Of a DNA stretch of 64,000 nt, positions 44,285-51,819 are shown one piece after another. Origin of the DNA: Clostridium sp. AM34-11AC (GTDB lineage Bacteria > Bacillota > Clostridia > Lachnospirales > Lachnospiraceae). Every line of letters starts with the position of its first letter. Position 1 is the stretch's first letter. Location of the stretch: positions 1 through 64,000 of the forward strand of contig NZ_QWGL01000011.1 in assembly GCF_003435375.1 (NCBI RefSeq), read 5' to 3'. Position numbers and translations under genes: made by a program. The notes under the pieces are model-generated. The model made no database searches and had not been told where the DNA came from. It saw nothing but the letters and a program-made list of their open reading frames with translations.

Positions 44285-44608
44285 GTACTCCTTTATTACA
44301 AACTGACGTTATTGTACTGCTCCAAATCGAATCTTGTCAATTTAAATTCTTTTCCATCCATAAACTCGTGATGCCCAGCAAAACCCGAATCATTCCGCCC
44401 ATGCCAGTTTCCAGCATCGATTAGCATCTTTACCACAATGTCAAGTGTTCAAGTCGAACGTCCGTGAGACTTGACGGGTGATTTTTGCCATGGCTCAACA
44501 CTGAAAAGAGGTGTGGGGCTTCTCGACTGAGATAAATCATATTGTACATTTACTCATGTTGTGATAACATCAGCTCATAGATCTTGAATAAATTGAGGTA
44601 TTATCAAA
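44285..44608. other. intergenic region with a hairpin
   Basis: 324 bp with no gene seen. GTCAAGT (44440-44446) pairs with ACTTGAC (44469-44475), with an inner GTTC/GAAC; a T5 run lies eight bases after it, so it may terminate plus-strand transcription weakly. The rest has no clear promoter apart from AT-rich stretches after 44520. Confidence 0.4.
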
Positions 44609-44857
44609 ATGATCACAGGATTCATTCGCTTAATCGCACCACTCCTTTTTAATCCGGTTTTTATTGGATTTATAGTTATCTTCTTTCTCATTTGCTGTGT
44701 TTTATTAATTGGAAAAAAAGAAACATCTTTTTTTCGATACCTAATATATGCGTATGTTATCATTTGTTTATTGTTTTTTATTTTTTTACTATGGTGTGTA
44801 ATTGGTTTTGGTAATAGCACACCCAAAGCTGATCCTATTCCATATTTTATAAAATAA
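44609..44857 (+). CDS. small two- to three-segment membrane protein
   Basis: 82 residues, almost entirely hydrophobic: LIAPLLFNPVFIGFIVIFFL and YVIICLLFFIFLLWCVIGFG are membrane segments separated by a basic loop (GKKETSFFRY). The ribosome site (GAGGTATTATCAAA) is weak. The region is AT-rich compared with its neighbours, which suggests acquisition or a relaxed gene. A stem-loop TGGGGT/ACACCCCA follows at 44878-44902. No family recognised; coding status is probable, not certain. Confidence 0.5.
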   Translation: MITGFIRLIAPLLFNPVFIGFIVIFFLICCVLLIGKKETSFFRYLIYAYVIICLLFFIFLLWCVIGFGNSTPKADPIPYFIK

Positions 44858-44950
44858 TAAATTTTCATCAAAGAAATGGGGTTGTTACATTAACACCCCA
44901 CTGGTAGTACACTGATTTCAATTTATACATCTCACGAAGGAGGTCCCAAC

Positions 44951-45520
44951 ATGGAAACCAACATCACCGTAAGAAACGCAAAATTATCCGACGCTCCGAG
45001 AATCCTTGATATCTACACCTATTATGTAGAAAACACCGTGATCACCTTTGAATACGATGTTCCTTCCCTTGAAGAATTTGAGAACCGCATGATCGATATC
45101 ATGAAAAAATATCCTTATCTCGTCATCGAACGTGACGGCAGGATCGAAGGCTACGCCTACGCCCATGCTTTCGTCGGCCGCGCCGCCTACGACTGGGCCA
45201 GTGAGCTCACGATCTATCTGGATCACAATGCAAAGAAATGCGGGCTTGGCAGAAAACTCTATGAAGCTCTGGCTGAGCGGCTCAAAGACATGGGAGTTCT
45301 GAATCTTTATGCCTGCATCGGATACCCGAAGGTTGAGAACGAGTATTTAAATAAGAACAGTGCCCAGTTCCATGAGCACCTTGGATTCCGTCTTTGCGGG
45401 ACTTTTGAGAACTGCGGGTATAAGTTTAACCGGTGGTATGATATGATCTGGATGGAGAAGATCATTGGGGAACATAGGTCGGATCAGGCGGCGGTGAAGC
45501 CGTATTCCTATACTGAATAA
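44951..45520 (+). CDS. GNAT N-acetyltransferase, phosphinothricin-acetyltransferase-like
   Basis: A 189-residue acyl-CoA transferase. ITVRNAKLSDAPRILDIYTY, TFEYDVPSLEEFENRM, GRAAYDWASELTIYLDHNAK, CGLGRKLYEAL (acetyl-CoA pyrophosphate loop), NKNSAQFHEHLGFRLCGTFE and KFNRWYDMIWMEK follow the PAT/Bar family order. Such chromosomal enzymes often acetylate methionine sulfoximine/sulfone or amino-acid analogues. Ribosome site GAAGGAGGTCCCAAC. The stop lies 8 bp before the long-hairpin repeat. Confidence 0.9.
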   Translation: METNITVRNAKLSDAPRILDIYTYYVENTVITFEYDVPSLEEFENRMIDIMKKYPYLVIERDGRIEGYAYAHAFVGRAAYDWASELTIYLDHNAKKCGLGRKLYEALAERLKDMGVLNLYACIGYPKVENEYLNKNSAQFHEHLGFRLCGTFENCGYKFNRWYDMIWMEKIIGEHRSDQAAVKPYSYTE

Positions 45521-45527
45521 TTTGGCG

Positions 45528-45750
45528 AGAGGTACGCGCAGGGAGGACCCGGGGCGCGGACACTTGAGGGATTGCGGGAGGGTTCCTCTAAGCTTGCCGA
45601 AGAATGCTAAGGACGGAGGACATGTGCCACAACTCGCTTCGCTCAGACAAGTGGCACATGTCCTCCAACGCATTCTCCGGCGAGCCAAGAGGAAGCCAGC
45701 TCCCTTCACCCAGGCGGTTCGTGCCCCAGGTCTTCCCTGCGCTGTGTACT
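45528..45750 (+). repeat. long-hairpin repeat element, copy 1
   Basis: The whole element is one imperfect hairpin. Outer arms are 45536-45561 and 45717-45742. Middle arms (GGTTCCTCTAAGCTTGC, 45581-45597 region; GCGAGCCAAGAGGAAGCC, 45680-45697) pair with few mismatches. The apical stem is a perfect 13 bp, 45618-45630 with 45651-45663, and the loop is 45631-45650. Compared with copy 2 near 62.8 kb (opposite orientation), loop and middle arms are conserved whereas outer and apical stems have different sequences that remain complementary. Open frames inside (for example RRAKRKPAP) are by-products of the repeat. Confidence 0.85.
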
Positions 45751-45975
45751 GGCGGAATGTAGGAAAGGCGGTTGCCTGTTTCCTTCATCAAACAATCGGT
45801 ACCTAAGTTTTCTCCGTATTAGGGAGTCTGTTTGCAGAACACAGGCAGTACATGCTAAGTTCCTCTCTGCGCAGGGGCTGACCAGCTGAAGAAAAGGACT
45901 TGCACATCTTGTTTTAGCACGCTACAATGGTAAACGTTCGATTTTGACATAATATAAGCTTACAGGAGATGTGAC

Positions 45976-46656
45976 ATGAATACAAATGAACGAACTGATA
46001 AGCGCCCTGTCTGGCGCGGTGAACTTGCTCTTCTTATTGTGATTTTGATCAACAGTTTTGGTGTTGTCTTAATGCTGGACTCCGGCGCCGGAATTTCGGC
46101 GATCTCCAGCGTTCCGTACGCTTTTTCTGAATCCTTCCCGGCTCTGACGCTCGGAACCTGGACTTATATCTTTCAGGGGATTCTCGTAGCTGCCCTCATG
46201 ATCTTACGGAAAAAGTTTGTTCCAACATACCTGTTCAGCTTTGTCGTAGGCTTTGCTTTCAGTAAAATGTTAGATGTCTACAAGGCAGCTCTCGCAGGAC
46301 TTGCGATGGGACTCGGATACCAGATCGTCTACTTTATCGTGAGCTACCTGGTTCTCTGTCTCGGAATCGCCCTCTCCAACCGCTGCGGACTCCCGATCGT
46401 CCCGACAGACCTGTTCCCGAGAGAAGTATCCCCGATCCTCAACGTCGCTTACTCAAAAGTCAAAATCACCTTTGACGTAACCTGCCTCGCCGTGACAGCT
46501 GGACTGACCTTCTTCTTCCTCGGTCATATCAAAGGTCTTGGAATCGGAACAATCCTTGCCGCATTTACAATGGGTAAGGTCATCGGCATGATCGGAAATA
46601 TTCTGGATAAACATTTCCGGTTTGTGTCATTCCTGACAGAAAAAAATAAAGCATAA
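45976..46656 (+). CDS. YczE/YyaS/YitT-family membrane protein
   Basis: A 226-residue integral membrane protein with five to six segments: LALLIVILINSFGVVLMLDS, GTWTYIFQGILVAALMILRK, LFSFVVGFAFSKMLDVYKAA, IVYFIVSYLVLCLGIALSNR and ITFDVTCLAVTAGLTFFFLG. LPIVPTDLFPRE is characteristic of this uncharacterised group. Ribosome site CAGGAGATGTGAC. Followed by a structured terminator shared with the converging AlbA_2 gene. Confidence 0.85.
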   Translation: MNTNERTDKRPVWRGELALLIVILINSFGVVLMLDSGAGISAISSVPYAFSESFPALTLGTWTYIFQGILVAALMILRKKFVPTYLFSFVVGFAFSKMLDVYKAALAGLAMGLGYQIVYFIVSYLVLCLGIALSNRCGLPIVPTDLFPREVSPILNVAYSKVKITFDVTCLAVTAGLTFFFLGHIKGLGIGTILAAFTMGKVIGMIGNILDKHFRFVSFLTEKNKA

Positions 46657-46662
46657 ATAATA

Positions 46663-46722
46663 TAAAAAAGCCGCTTATGCTCAATAGGTCATATCCTATC
46701 ATAGAGAGCACAGACGGCTTTT
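46663..46722. terminator. structured bidirectional terminator (copy A)
   Basis: AAAAAGCCG/CGGCTTTTT base stem, a middle GCTC/GAGC stem and an apical ATAGG/CCTAT hairpin. A near-relative (copy B) lies at 48420-48492. A and T runs on both sides fit bidirectional use between converging genes. Confidence 0.8.
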
Positions 46723-46746
46723 TTCTAATCTGCTACATATAACGCA

Positions 46747-48234
46747 CTATAAAGGTTTTTGAATTATCCAATTTGCTTTTCTCTTTGTTCCATTCTGTAC
46801 CAATACACCCTTTTCCTGCAAAGAAGCGAACATTCGAGAAATCGTTCTTTTTGACACACCGATTTTCTCTGCATAATATGCCTGCGTCGCAAACGGCTTT
46901 TTCTCTATAATCTGCAACAACTTTTCTACCTGTGCGTGTTCCTTATTAAGCGGTACTTCAACGCCATTAGTGCCATTTCTGGTACTATCAGCGCCATTTT
47001 CAACGCCATTAACGCCATTTTCAATATTGTTGGCGTTAATCATGGCGCTATTTGTATCAATCTGCCCCCGATAAATATTAATACGCAAATCAACTTCACC
47101 ACCAATAAACTCTGGCTCTCGCAATCCAGCAGATTTTATTCTATCAATAATTCTTGGAATGCCGCTTCCCCAATGCTCGATCAGGTTCATATAAGCAAAT
47201 GCATGAGCGAGAGCTTCATTTCTGATTTTGGAATAACCCTCTTTCATACGCTCCATAGTTTGTCCCATTGGCAGTTTTCCCGGAGAAGTAATTTCCAACC
47301 GGTTGTCATATACCGCAACCTGTATCGTACCATGATCCAGGTAACTGCGATGCACCATGGCATTGATAATCAACTCACGAATGGCATCCGGTGGAATCTC
47401 ATAAATATCCTGCCGATAAATTCCTACAATGGTAGCACCCAGATGAATATTTCTCAGGACAAACTGAAATGCTTCATCTATCTGCTCCCAAAGCGGTCCG
47501 GTATATTCTCTGCGGTCAACAAATACCGCTTTCGTTGTACCTTTAAATACGCCACATTGCGTTGTAACATGAAGTCCACCGTTGCCGGTCAAAATAGCAA
47601 AAGCATTAGACGGATAATCTTTTCCATCGCGCTCGATCAGAACTCCCCAGGAACGCAGCTGCTGTCTGCCAACATCTTTGATGGATGCTTTCTGTTCCTC
47701 ATTATGGGCATTCTTAACTGCCTGCTCCTTCATTGCTTTGCAAAGAGCTTCGATATCTTCGTCTGTGATATTCAGCCCGGGGCACAAAGTCTGATCATAG
47801 TAACGGTTGCTACCCTCAAACAGTAATTCCTTTATCATGTACTCATCAGCAAGGCGAGTAGTTCCAGCAACTCGGACATATACACCACAATCTCTTCCAA
47901 GAGCTTTGATATAATATGGTCGCTGTCTGCCCTCAGAAATCTCTACCACAATAACAGTCTTACCATCAATCGTCTGTAAAGTAATATCCGGGATGATTAC
48001 CGGTTCACAACTGTCTGATACAGCATTGGCAATGGCATCCATTTTCTTGAACACATCTTCATTGTCAAAGCCGATAACTTCTCTGGTTTTATCCGCAATT
48101 CCGAAAATGATCTTTCCTCCGGTTCCATTTGCAAAAGCAACCACCGATTTCATATATTTAATGCTTTTCTCAGGCAAGTTCTCTTTGTACTCTACATTTT
48201 TCGATTCTCCTGCAAGAATTTCTTCTATAGTCAT
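46747..48234 (-). CDS. AlbA_2 (Schlafen-type) putative DNA-binding / transcriptional regulator
   Basis: A 495-residue protein. Residues ~1-130 are the AlbA_2 domain (ESKNVEYKENLPEKSIKYMK, VVAFANGTGGKIIFGIADKT). A middle region carries an ATPase_C_4-like module (RELIINAMVHRSYLDHG, ITSPGKLPMGQTMERMKEGY, AYMNLIEHWGSGIPRIIDRI). Residues ~395-425 are a low-complexity Asn-Gly repeat linker (IENGVNGVENGADSTRNG). The C-terminus is a winged helix (QAYYAEKIGVSKRTISRMFA). These proteins are widespread and usually poorly characterised; roles in regulation or defence have been proposed. Ribosome site overlaps GAGGTGTTACA. Confidence 0.87.
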   Translation of the reverse strand: MTIEEILAGESKNVEYKENLPEKSIKYMKSVVAFANGTGGKIIFGIADKTREVIGFDNEDVFKKMDAIANAVSDSCEPVIIPDITLQTIDGKTVIVVEISEGRQRPYYIKALGRDCGVYVRVAGTTRLADEYMIKELLFEGSNRYYDQTLCPGLNITDEDIEALCKAMKEQAVKNAHNEEQKASIKDVGRQQLRSWGVLIERDGKDYPSNAFAILTGNGGLHVTTQCGVFKGTTKAVFVDRREYTGPLWEQIDEAFQFVLRNIHLGATIVGIYRQDIYEIPPDAIRELIINAMVHRSYLDHGTIQVAVYDNRLEITSPGKLPMGQTMERMKEGYSKIRNEALAHAFAYMNLIEHWGSGIPRIIDRIKSAGLREPEFIGGEVDLRINIYRGQIDTNSAMINANNIENGVNGVENGADSTRNGTNGVEVPLNKEHAQVEKLLQIIEKKPFATQAYYAEKIGVSKRTISRMFASLQEKGVLVQNGTKRKANWIIQKPL

Positions 48235-48419
48235 TGTAACACCTCGCTTTCACCTTGCTATACAGTACATATTTTTTTATATCTCTTCTTCCTTAGCGTT
48301 TCCGTTTATTCTTTTTATCATATCACATAACTGTACATAGTACAATTATACTTTCTTATTCAGATTATCACTTTACAAATTAGGCTAAATCGAATTTTTT
48401 ATGTTGAATTTTCTATACG

Positions 48420-48492
48420 AAAAAGCCGCCTGAGCTTTCTCTCCCATAGGTTCATAATCCTATCACAGAGAAAGACCAGACGGCTTTTTCTT
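48420..48492. terminator. structured terminator (copy B) after the DUF2798 gene
   Basis: Base stem AAAAAGCCG/CGGCTTTTT and apical ATAGG/CCTAT are identical in kind to copy A. The middle stem is CTTTCTCT/AGAGAAAG here, against GCTC/GAGC in copy A, so it changed on both sides. It ends the DUF2798 gene on the minus strand. Confidence 0.8.
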
Positions 48493-48534
48493 ATCTACGC
48501 TGCAATTTGTACCGCAGCTTTCTTTTCTGAATTC

Positions 48535-49017
48535 TTACGCTAACACAGTCCCTTCCGGAAATGCGCCACGGAACACCTTGCGGACAAGCGGTCCTGCGAC
48601 GATGAGCTGGAACGGCAGCGCCATTACAAAATTCTTTGGGATATTCGTGAGCCAGATGATCAGCAGAGGGCCGAAGTTTCTGCTCTTTACGCAGCCCTCA
48701 AGGGCACCGTAGAGGGACATGATGATAACCATCGGAACCACCATGGAGCAGGAAACCGCGATCACCTTGTGGAGTACCGGACTCTCCGGCTTTACAAGAA
48801 AACGGAACGCGAATCCCTTCGCCGGTCCGGAAACCACGAACCAGTCCATGCACATTGCAAACACATAGGCGATCGGGAATCCGATCCAGGCCTCGCGGAT
48901 CGTTGTGAGGTTTAACGCTCCCATGTGAAGTGTTACGTTGTAGATGCTCATCCAGAGCACCATGGTAAAACACATTAATACTGTGTAGATCAGACTTTCT
49001 CTCTTATTTCTTGGCAT
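48535..49017 (-). CDS. DUF2798 domain membrane protein
   Basis: A 160-residue integral membrane protein: ESLIYTVLMCFTMVLWMSIY, AWIGFPIAYVFAMCMDWFVV, MVVPMVIIMSLYGALEG and LTNIPKNFVMALPFQLIVAG are the four membrane segments, arranged as two DUF2798-like halves. VSGPAKGFAFRFLVKP joins them. Function unknown. Ribosome site AAGGAGAAGATGT. The 546-bp spacer to the divergent MarR gene holds the MarR operator and AT-rich sequence in which I see nothing else. Confidence 0.85.
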   Translation of the reverse strand: MPRNKRESLIYTVLMCFTMVLWMSIYNVTLHMGALNLTTIREAWIGFPIAYVFAMCMDWFVVSGPAKGFAFRFLVKPESPVLHKVIAVSCSMVVPMVIIMSLYGALEGCVKSRNFGPLLIIWLTNIPKNFVMALPFQLIVAGPLVRKVFRGAFPEGTVLA

Positions 49018-49412
49018 ACATCTTCTCCTTTTTCAACCTGTAAATTCCTGTGAAAACGCCGTGGACATAAGAACCGTCTCTGACCATTCCTTCCGGACAT
49101 ATGACAGAAAAAAACAGCGAAGCCAACAAAACTCGTTGCGACTCCACTGCTCTTTTCGTGTACATCTCACTGCGTTCTCAATCTCTATGTGAACGCAGTA
49201 TACAATATTTTTATATCGCTTCGTAAGTACTTTTTTCCACAAAACACCAATTTTGTATACTTGCACAAAACTTTAGCCCAATTCTATCATTTCATTATTC
49301 ACATTCATCCTATCCCCATCGTGACGTCCATGGAATTCTTAAGCTGTCCCCACTTTCTTCCGCAAACCTCAGCTTTTTCATCATCGATCACAATTTCTTC
49401 ACAATTTTCCCA

Positions 49413-49474
49413 TTGACATTCCCCCACAAAAGCCTTATTATACTTAGCAAGCTAATAATTTAGTTTGCTAAGTA
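49413..49474 (+). promoter_or_regulatory. marR-ABC promoter with 10-bp inverted-repeat operator
   Basis: TTGACA (49413-49418), 17-bp spacer, TATTAT (49436-49441). Directly overlapping and following the -10 is TACTTAGCAA (49441-49450) with TTGCTAAGTA (49465-49474), a perfect 10-bp inverted repeat with a 14-bp spacer. This is the classic place for an autorepressing MarR protein to block polymerase. Confidence 0.85.
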
Positions 49475-49563
49475 TCCGGCAGACGATCAAATCACAGCTT
49501 TTTATCTCTGTCGAGAAGACTCCCACCTCTTTTGGGTGGTGGGTATAAGGGGGAACTTGATCT

Positions 49564-49986
49564 ATGAAAGAAACCGTTGGACGCAGTGTGGGAATGCTCT
49601 CCAACCTGATCCGCAGGCACTTCAGTACCTTTTCTTTTCATGATACCTTAAGCGGCACGCAAGGAAAAACGCTTCATTTTATTCTGGCGCGCGGGCAGGA
49701 ATGTGATGTCTTCCAGAAAGATATCGAAGAGGAGTACAGTCTCAGACCACCGACCGCCACAAAGCTCTTAAAGGATATGGAAAAAAGCGGACTGATCTAC
49801 CGGGAGGCAGTTCCTTATGATGCCCGCCTAAAACGCATTGTCGCTACTGAAAAAGCCATGCAGTATCAGGAACTGATCCACCAGAGTCTGGAAGAAACCG
49901 AAGATCGTCTGACCTCCGGAATATCTTCTCAGGATCTCGCCGTGTTTTTCAGGGTCATCAACCAGATGATCCGAAATATGTCCTGA
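49564..49986 (+). CDS. MarR-family transcriptional regulator
   Basis: A 140-residue winged-helix regulator. GTQGKTLHFILARGQECDVF, QKDIEEEYSLRPPTATKLLK, DMEKSGLIYREAVPYDARLK and RIVATEKAMQ cover the DNA-binding core and wing (the usual DxR appears as DARLKR). Ribosome site AAGGGGGAAC. It is the first gene of an operon with two ABC exporter half-genes, and the upstream inverted repeat is its likely operator, giving drug-inducible export. Confidence 0.93.
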   Translation: MKETVGRSVGMLSNLIRRHFSTFSFHDTLSGTQGKTLHFILARGQECDVFQKDIEEEYSLRPPTATKLLKDMEKSGLIYREAVPYDARLKRIVATEKAMQYQELIHQSLEETEDRLTSGISSQDLAVFFRVINQMIRNMS

Positions 49987-50083
49987 ATATCCGGACGGGT
50001 CCCACCTGCAGAACCTGCATGTTCTCCGCATCAGGAGCTTTTGCGGGATCGCAAATTTTATATGGAAATGAGGTAAATCATTC

Positions 50084-51817
50084 ATGGTTAAAACACTTTT
50101 AAAAAGCGTGCGCCAGTACAAACGCGTGTCCATCGAGACACCGCTGTTTGTCACCATGGAAGTCATTCTGGAATGTACGATTCCTCTCATCATGTCTAAG
50201 CTTATCGATGACATGACCGGATCTTCCATGGCACCGATCTTAAAATACGGCGCCCTCTTACTGGTCCTTGCGACCCTTTCCCTGCTCTTCGGCGTTCTCT
50301 CGGCGAGAGCGGCTGCTACAGCCGGGTGCGGACTCGCAAAGAACTTAAGAAGAGATCTCTACTTTAAGACCCAGGACTTCGCCTTTGCAGACATCGACAA
50401 GTTCTCCTCCTCCTCTCTCGTGACGAGGATGACGACAGATGTCTCGAACGTTCAGAACGCCTACCAGATGCTGATCCGCATGGCAGTCCGTGCCCCGCTT
50501 ATGACAGTCTTTTCCGTCATCATGAGCATGAGCATCAATGTCCGGATGTCCTTCATCTTTCTGGCACTTCTCCCGGTTCTTGCAGCGGCACTGTTTGGCA
50601 TCTTCTTCTATGTCCACCCGATCTTTAAGCGGATCTTCAAGAAATACGATGCCTTAAATAACTCCGTCCAGGAGAACGTCGGCGGCATCCGTGTCGTAAA
50701 ATCCTTCGTCCGCGAAGATTACGAGAAGAAGAAATTCGAAAACGCTGCCGAGGAGGTGCGAAAAGACTTCACGATGGCAGAAAAGATCCTCGCCTTAAAT
50801 AACCCGGTGATGACCTTCTGCATCTATGTTTCAATGCTTTTAGTAAGCTTTTTCGGCGCGAAGCTCATCATCGGCACCGGAGGCAGCGAGCTTTCCACCG
50901 GGGAACTTTCTTCCCTGATCAGCTACGGCGTCCAGATCCTCACGTCCATGATGATGCTGTCCATGGTATTCGTTATGTGCAGCATGGCCCAGGAATCCGG
51001 CGACCGTATTGCCGAAGTCCTGAATCATGAGAGCGTTTTACGATCCCCGGAAAACGGAGCAACAGATGTAAAGGACGGCAGCGTCGAGTTCGACCATGTT
51101 TCCTTCCGCTATTCCGGAAAGAACAAAAAATTTGCCCTGACTGACATTGATCTTAAGATTCCGTCCGGTTCCACCATCGGTATCATCGGCGGTACCGGCT
51201 CCGCAAAGACAACATTGATCCAGCTCATCCCACGTCTCTACGATGTGACGGTGGGCGCGGTGAAGGTCGGTGGACGCGATGTGCGTGAGTACGATCTTCA
51301 GGCCCTCCGTGACGCTGTGGCTGTCGTTCTCCAGAAGAACGTCCTATTCTCCGGAACGATCAAGGAAAACCTCCGCTGGGGCAATAAGAACGCCACAGAC
51401 GAGGAGCTGATCCACGCATGCCGATTAGCGCAGGCGGACGAGTTCGTCACACAATTTCCGGATGGATATGACACCTATATCGAACAGGGTGGAACGAACG
51501 TCTCCGGCGGCCAGAAGCAGCGTCTCTGTATCGCGAGAGCGATCTTAAAGAAACCGAAGATCCTGATCCTGGACGATTCCACTTCCGCTGTGGATACTAA
51601 AACAGATGCCCTGATCCGTCAGGCATTTAAACATGAGCTTCCGGACACCACAAAGATCATCATCGCCCAGCGTGTCTCCTCTGTTCAGGACGCAGACCGC
51701 ATCCTCGTCATGGATGGCGGGCGGATCGTGGAATCCGGAACCCACGAAGAACTTCTCGCCTTAAACGGTATTTACAGAGAAGTCAATGATTCCCAGACAA
51801 AGAGCAAGGAGGCATGA
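50084..51817 (+). CDS. heterodimeric ABC exporter, subunit with degenerate ATP site
   Basis: A 577-residue half-transporter: six membrane helices (to ~320) then one ATPase domain. Walker A is GGTGSAKTT (Ala for the usual Gly), signature VSGGQKQR intact, Walker B ILILDDSTSAVD with Asp instead of the catalytic Glu, and switch IIAQRVSS with Gln for His. This is the non-catalytic pattern known from TM287, LmrC and BmrC type subunits. Probable multidrug or lipid exporter. Overlaps the partner gene by 4 bp if the partner's first ATG is counted. Confidence 0.93.
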   Translation: MVKTLLKSVRQYKRVSIETPLFVTMEVILECTIPLIMSKLIDDMTGSSMAPILKYGALLLVLATLSLLFGVLSARAAATAGCGLAKNLRRDLYFKTQDFAFADIDKFSSSSLVTRMTTDVSNVQNAYQMLIRMAVRAPLMTVFSVIMSMSINVRMSFIFLALLPVLAAALFGIFFYVHPIFKRIFKKYDALNNSVQENVGGIRVVKSFVREDYEKKKFENAAEEVRKDFTMAEKILALNNPVMTFCIYVSMLLVSFFGAKLIIGTGGSELSTGELSSLISYGVQILTSMMMLSMVFVMCSMAQESGDRIAEVLNHESVLRSPENGATDVKDGSVEFDHVSFRYSGKNKKFALTDIDLKIPSGSTIGIIGGTGSAKTTLIQLIPRLYDVTVGAVKVGGRDVREYDLQALRDAVAVVLQKNVLFSGTIKENLRWGNKNATDEELIHACRLAQADEFVTQFPDGYDTYIEQGGTNVSGGQKQRLCIARAILKKPKILILDDSTSAVDTKTDALIRQAFKHELPDTTKIIIAQRVSSVQDADRILVMDGGRIVESGTHEELLALNGIYREVNDSQTKSKEA

Positions 51818-51819
51818 TC

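Noticed and set aside
44440..44475. Strong terminator after the AEC/TetR region
   Set aside because: A hairpin exists but the T5 run starts eight bases away and neither neighbour ends here; left as a stem-loop only.
45522..45806. Open frame with RRAKRKPAP
   Set aside because: It falls wholly within the long-hairpin repeat; the matching peptide at 62.7 kb comes from the reverse copy. Explained by repeat conservation, not coding.
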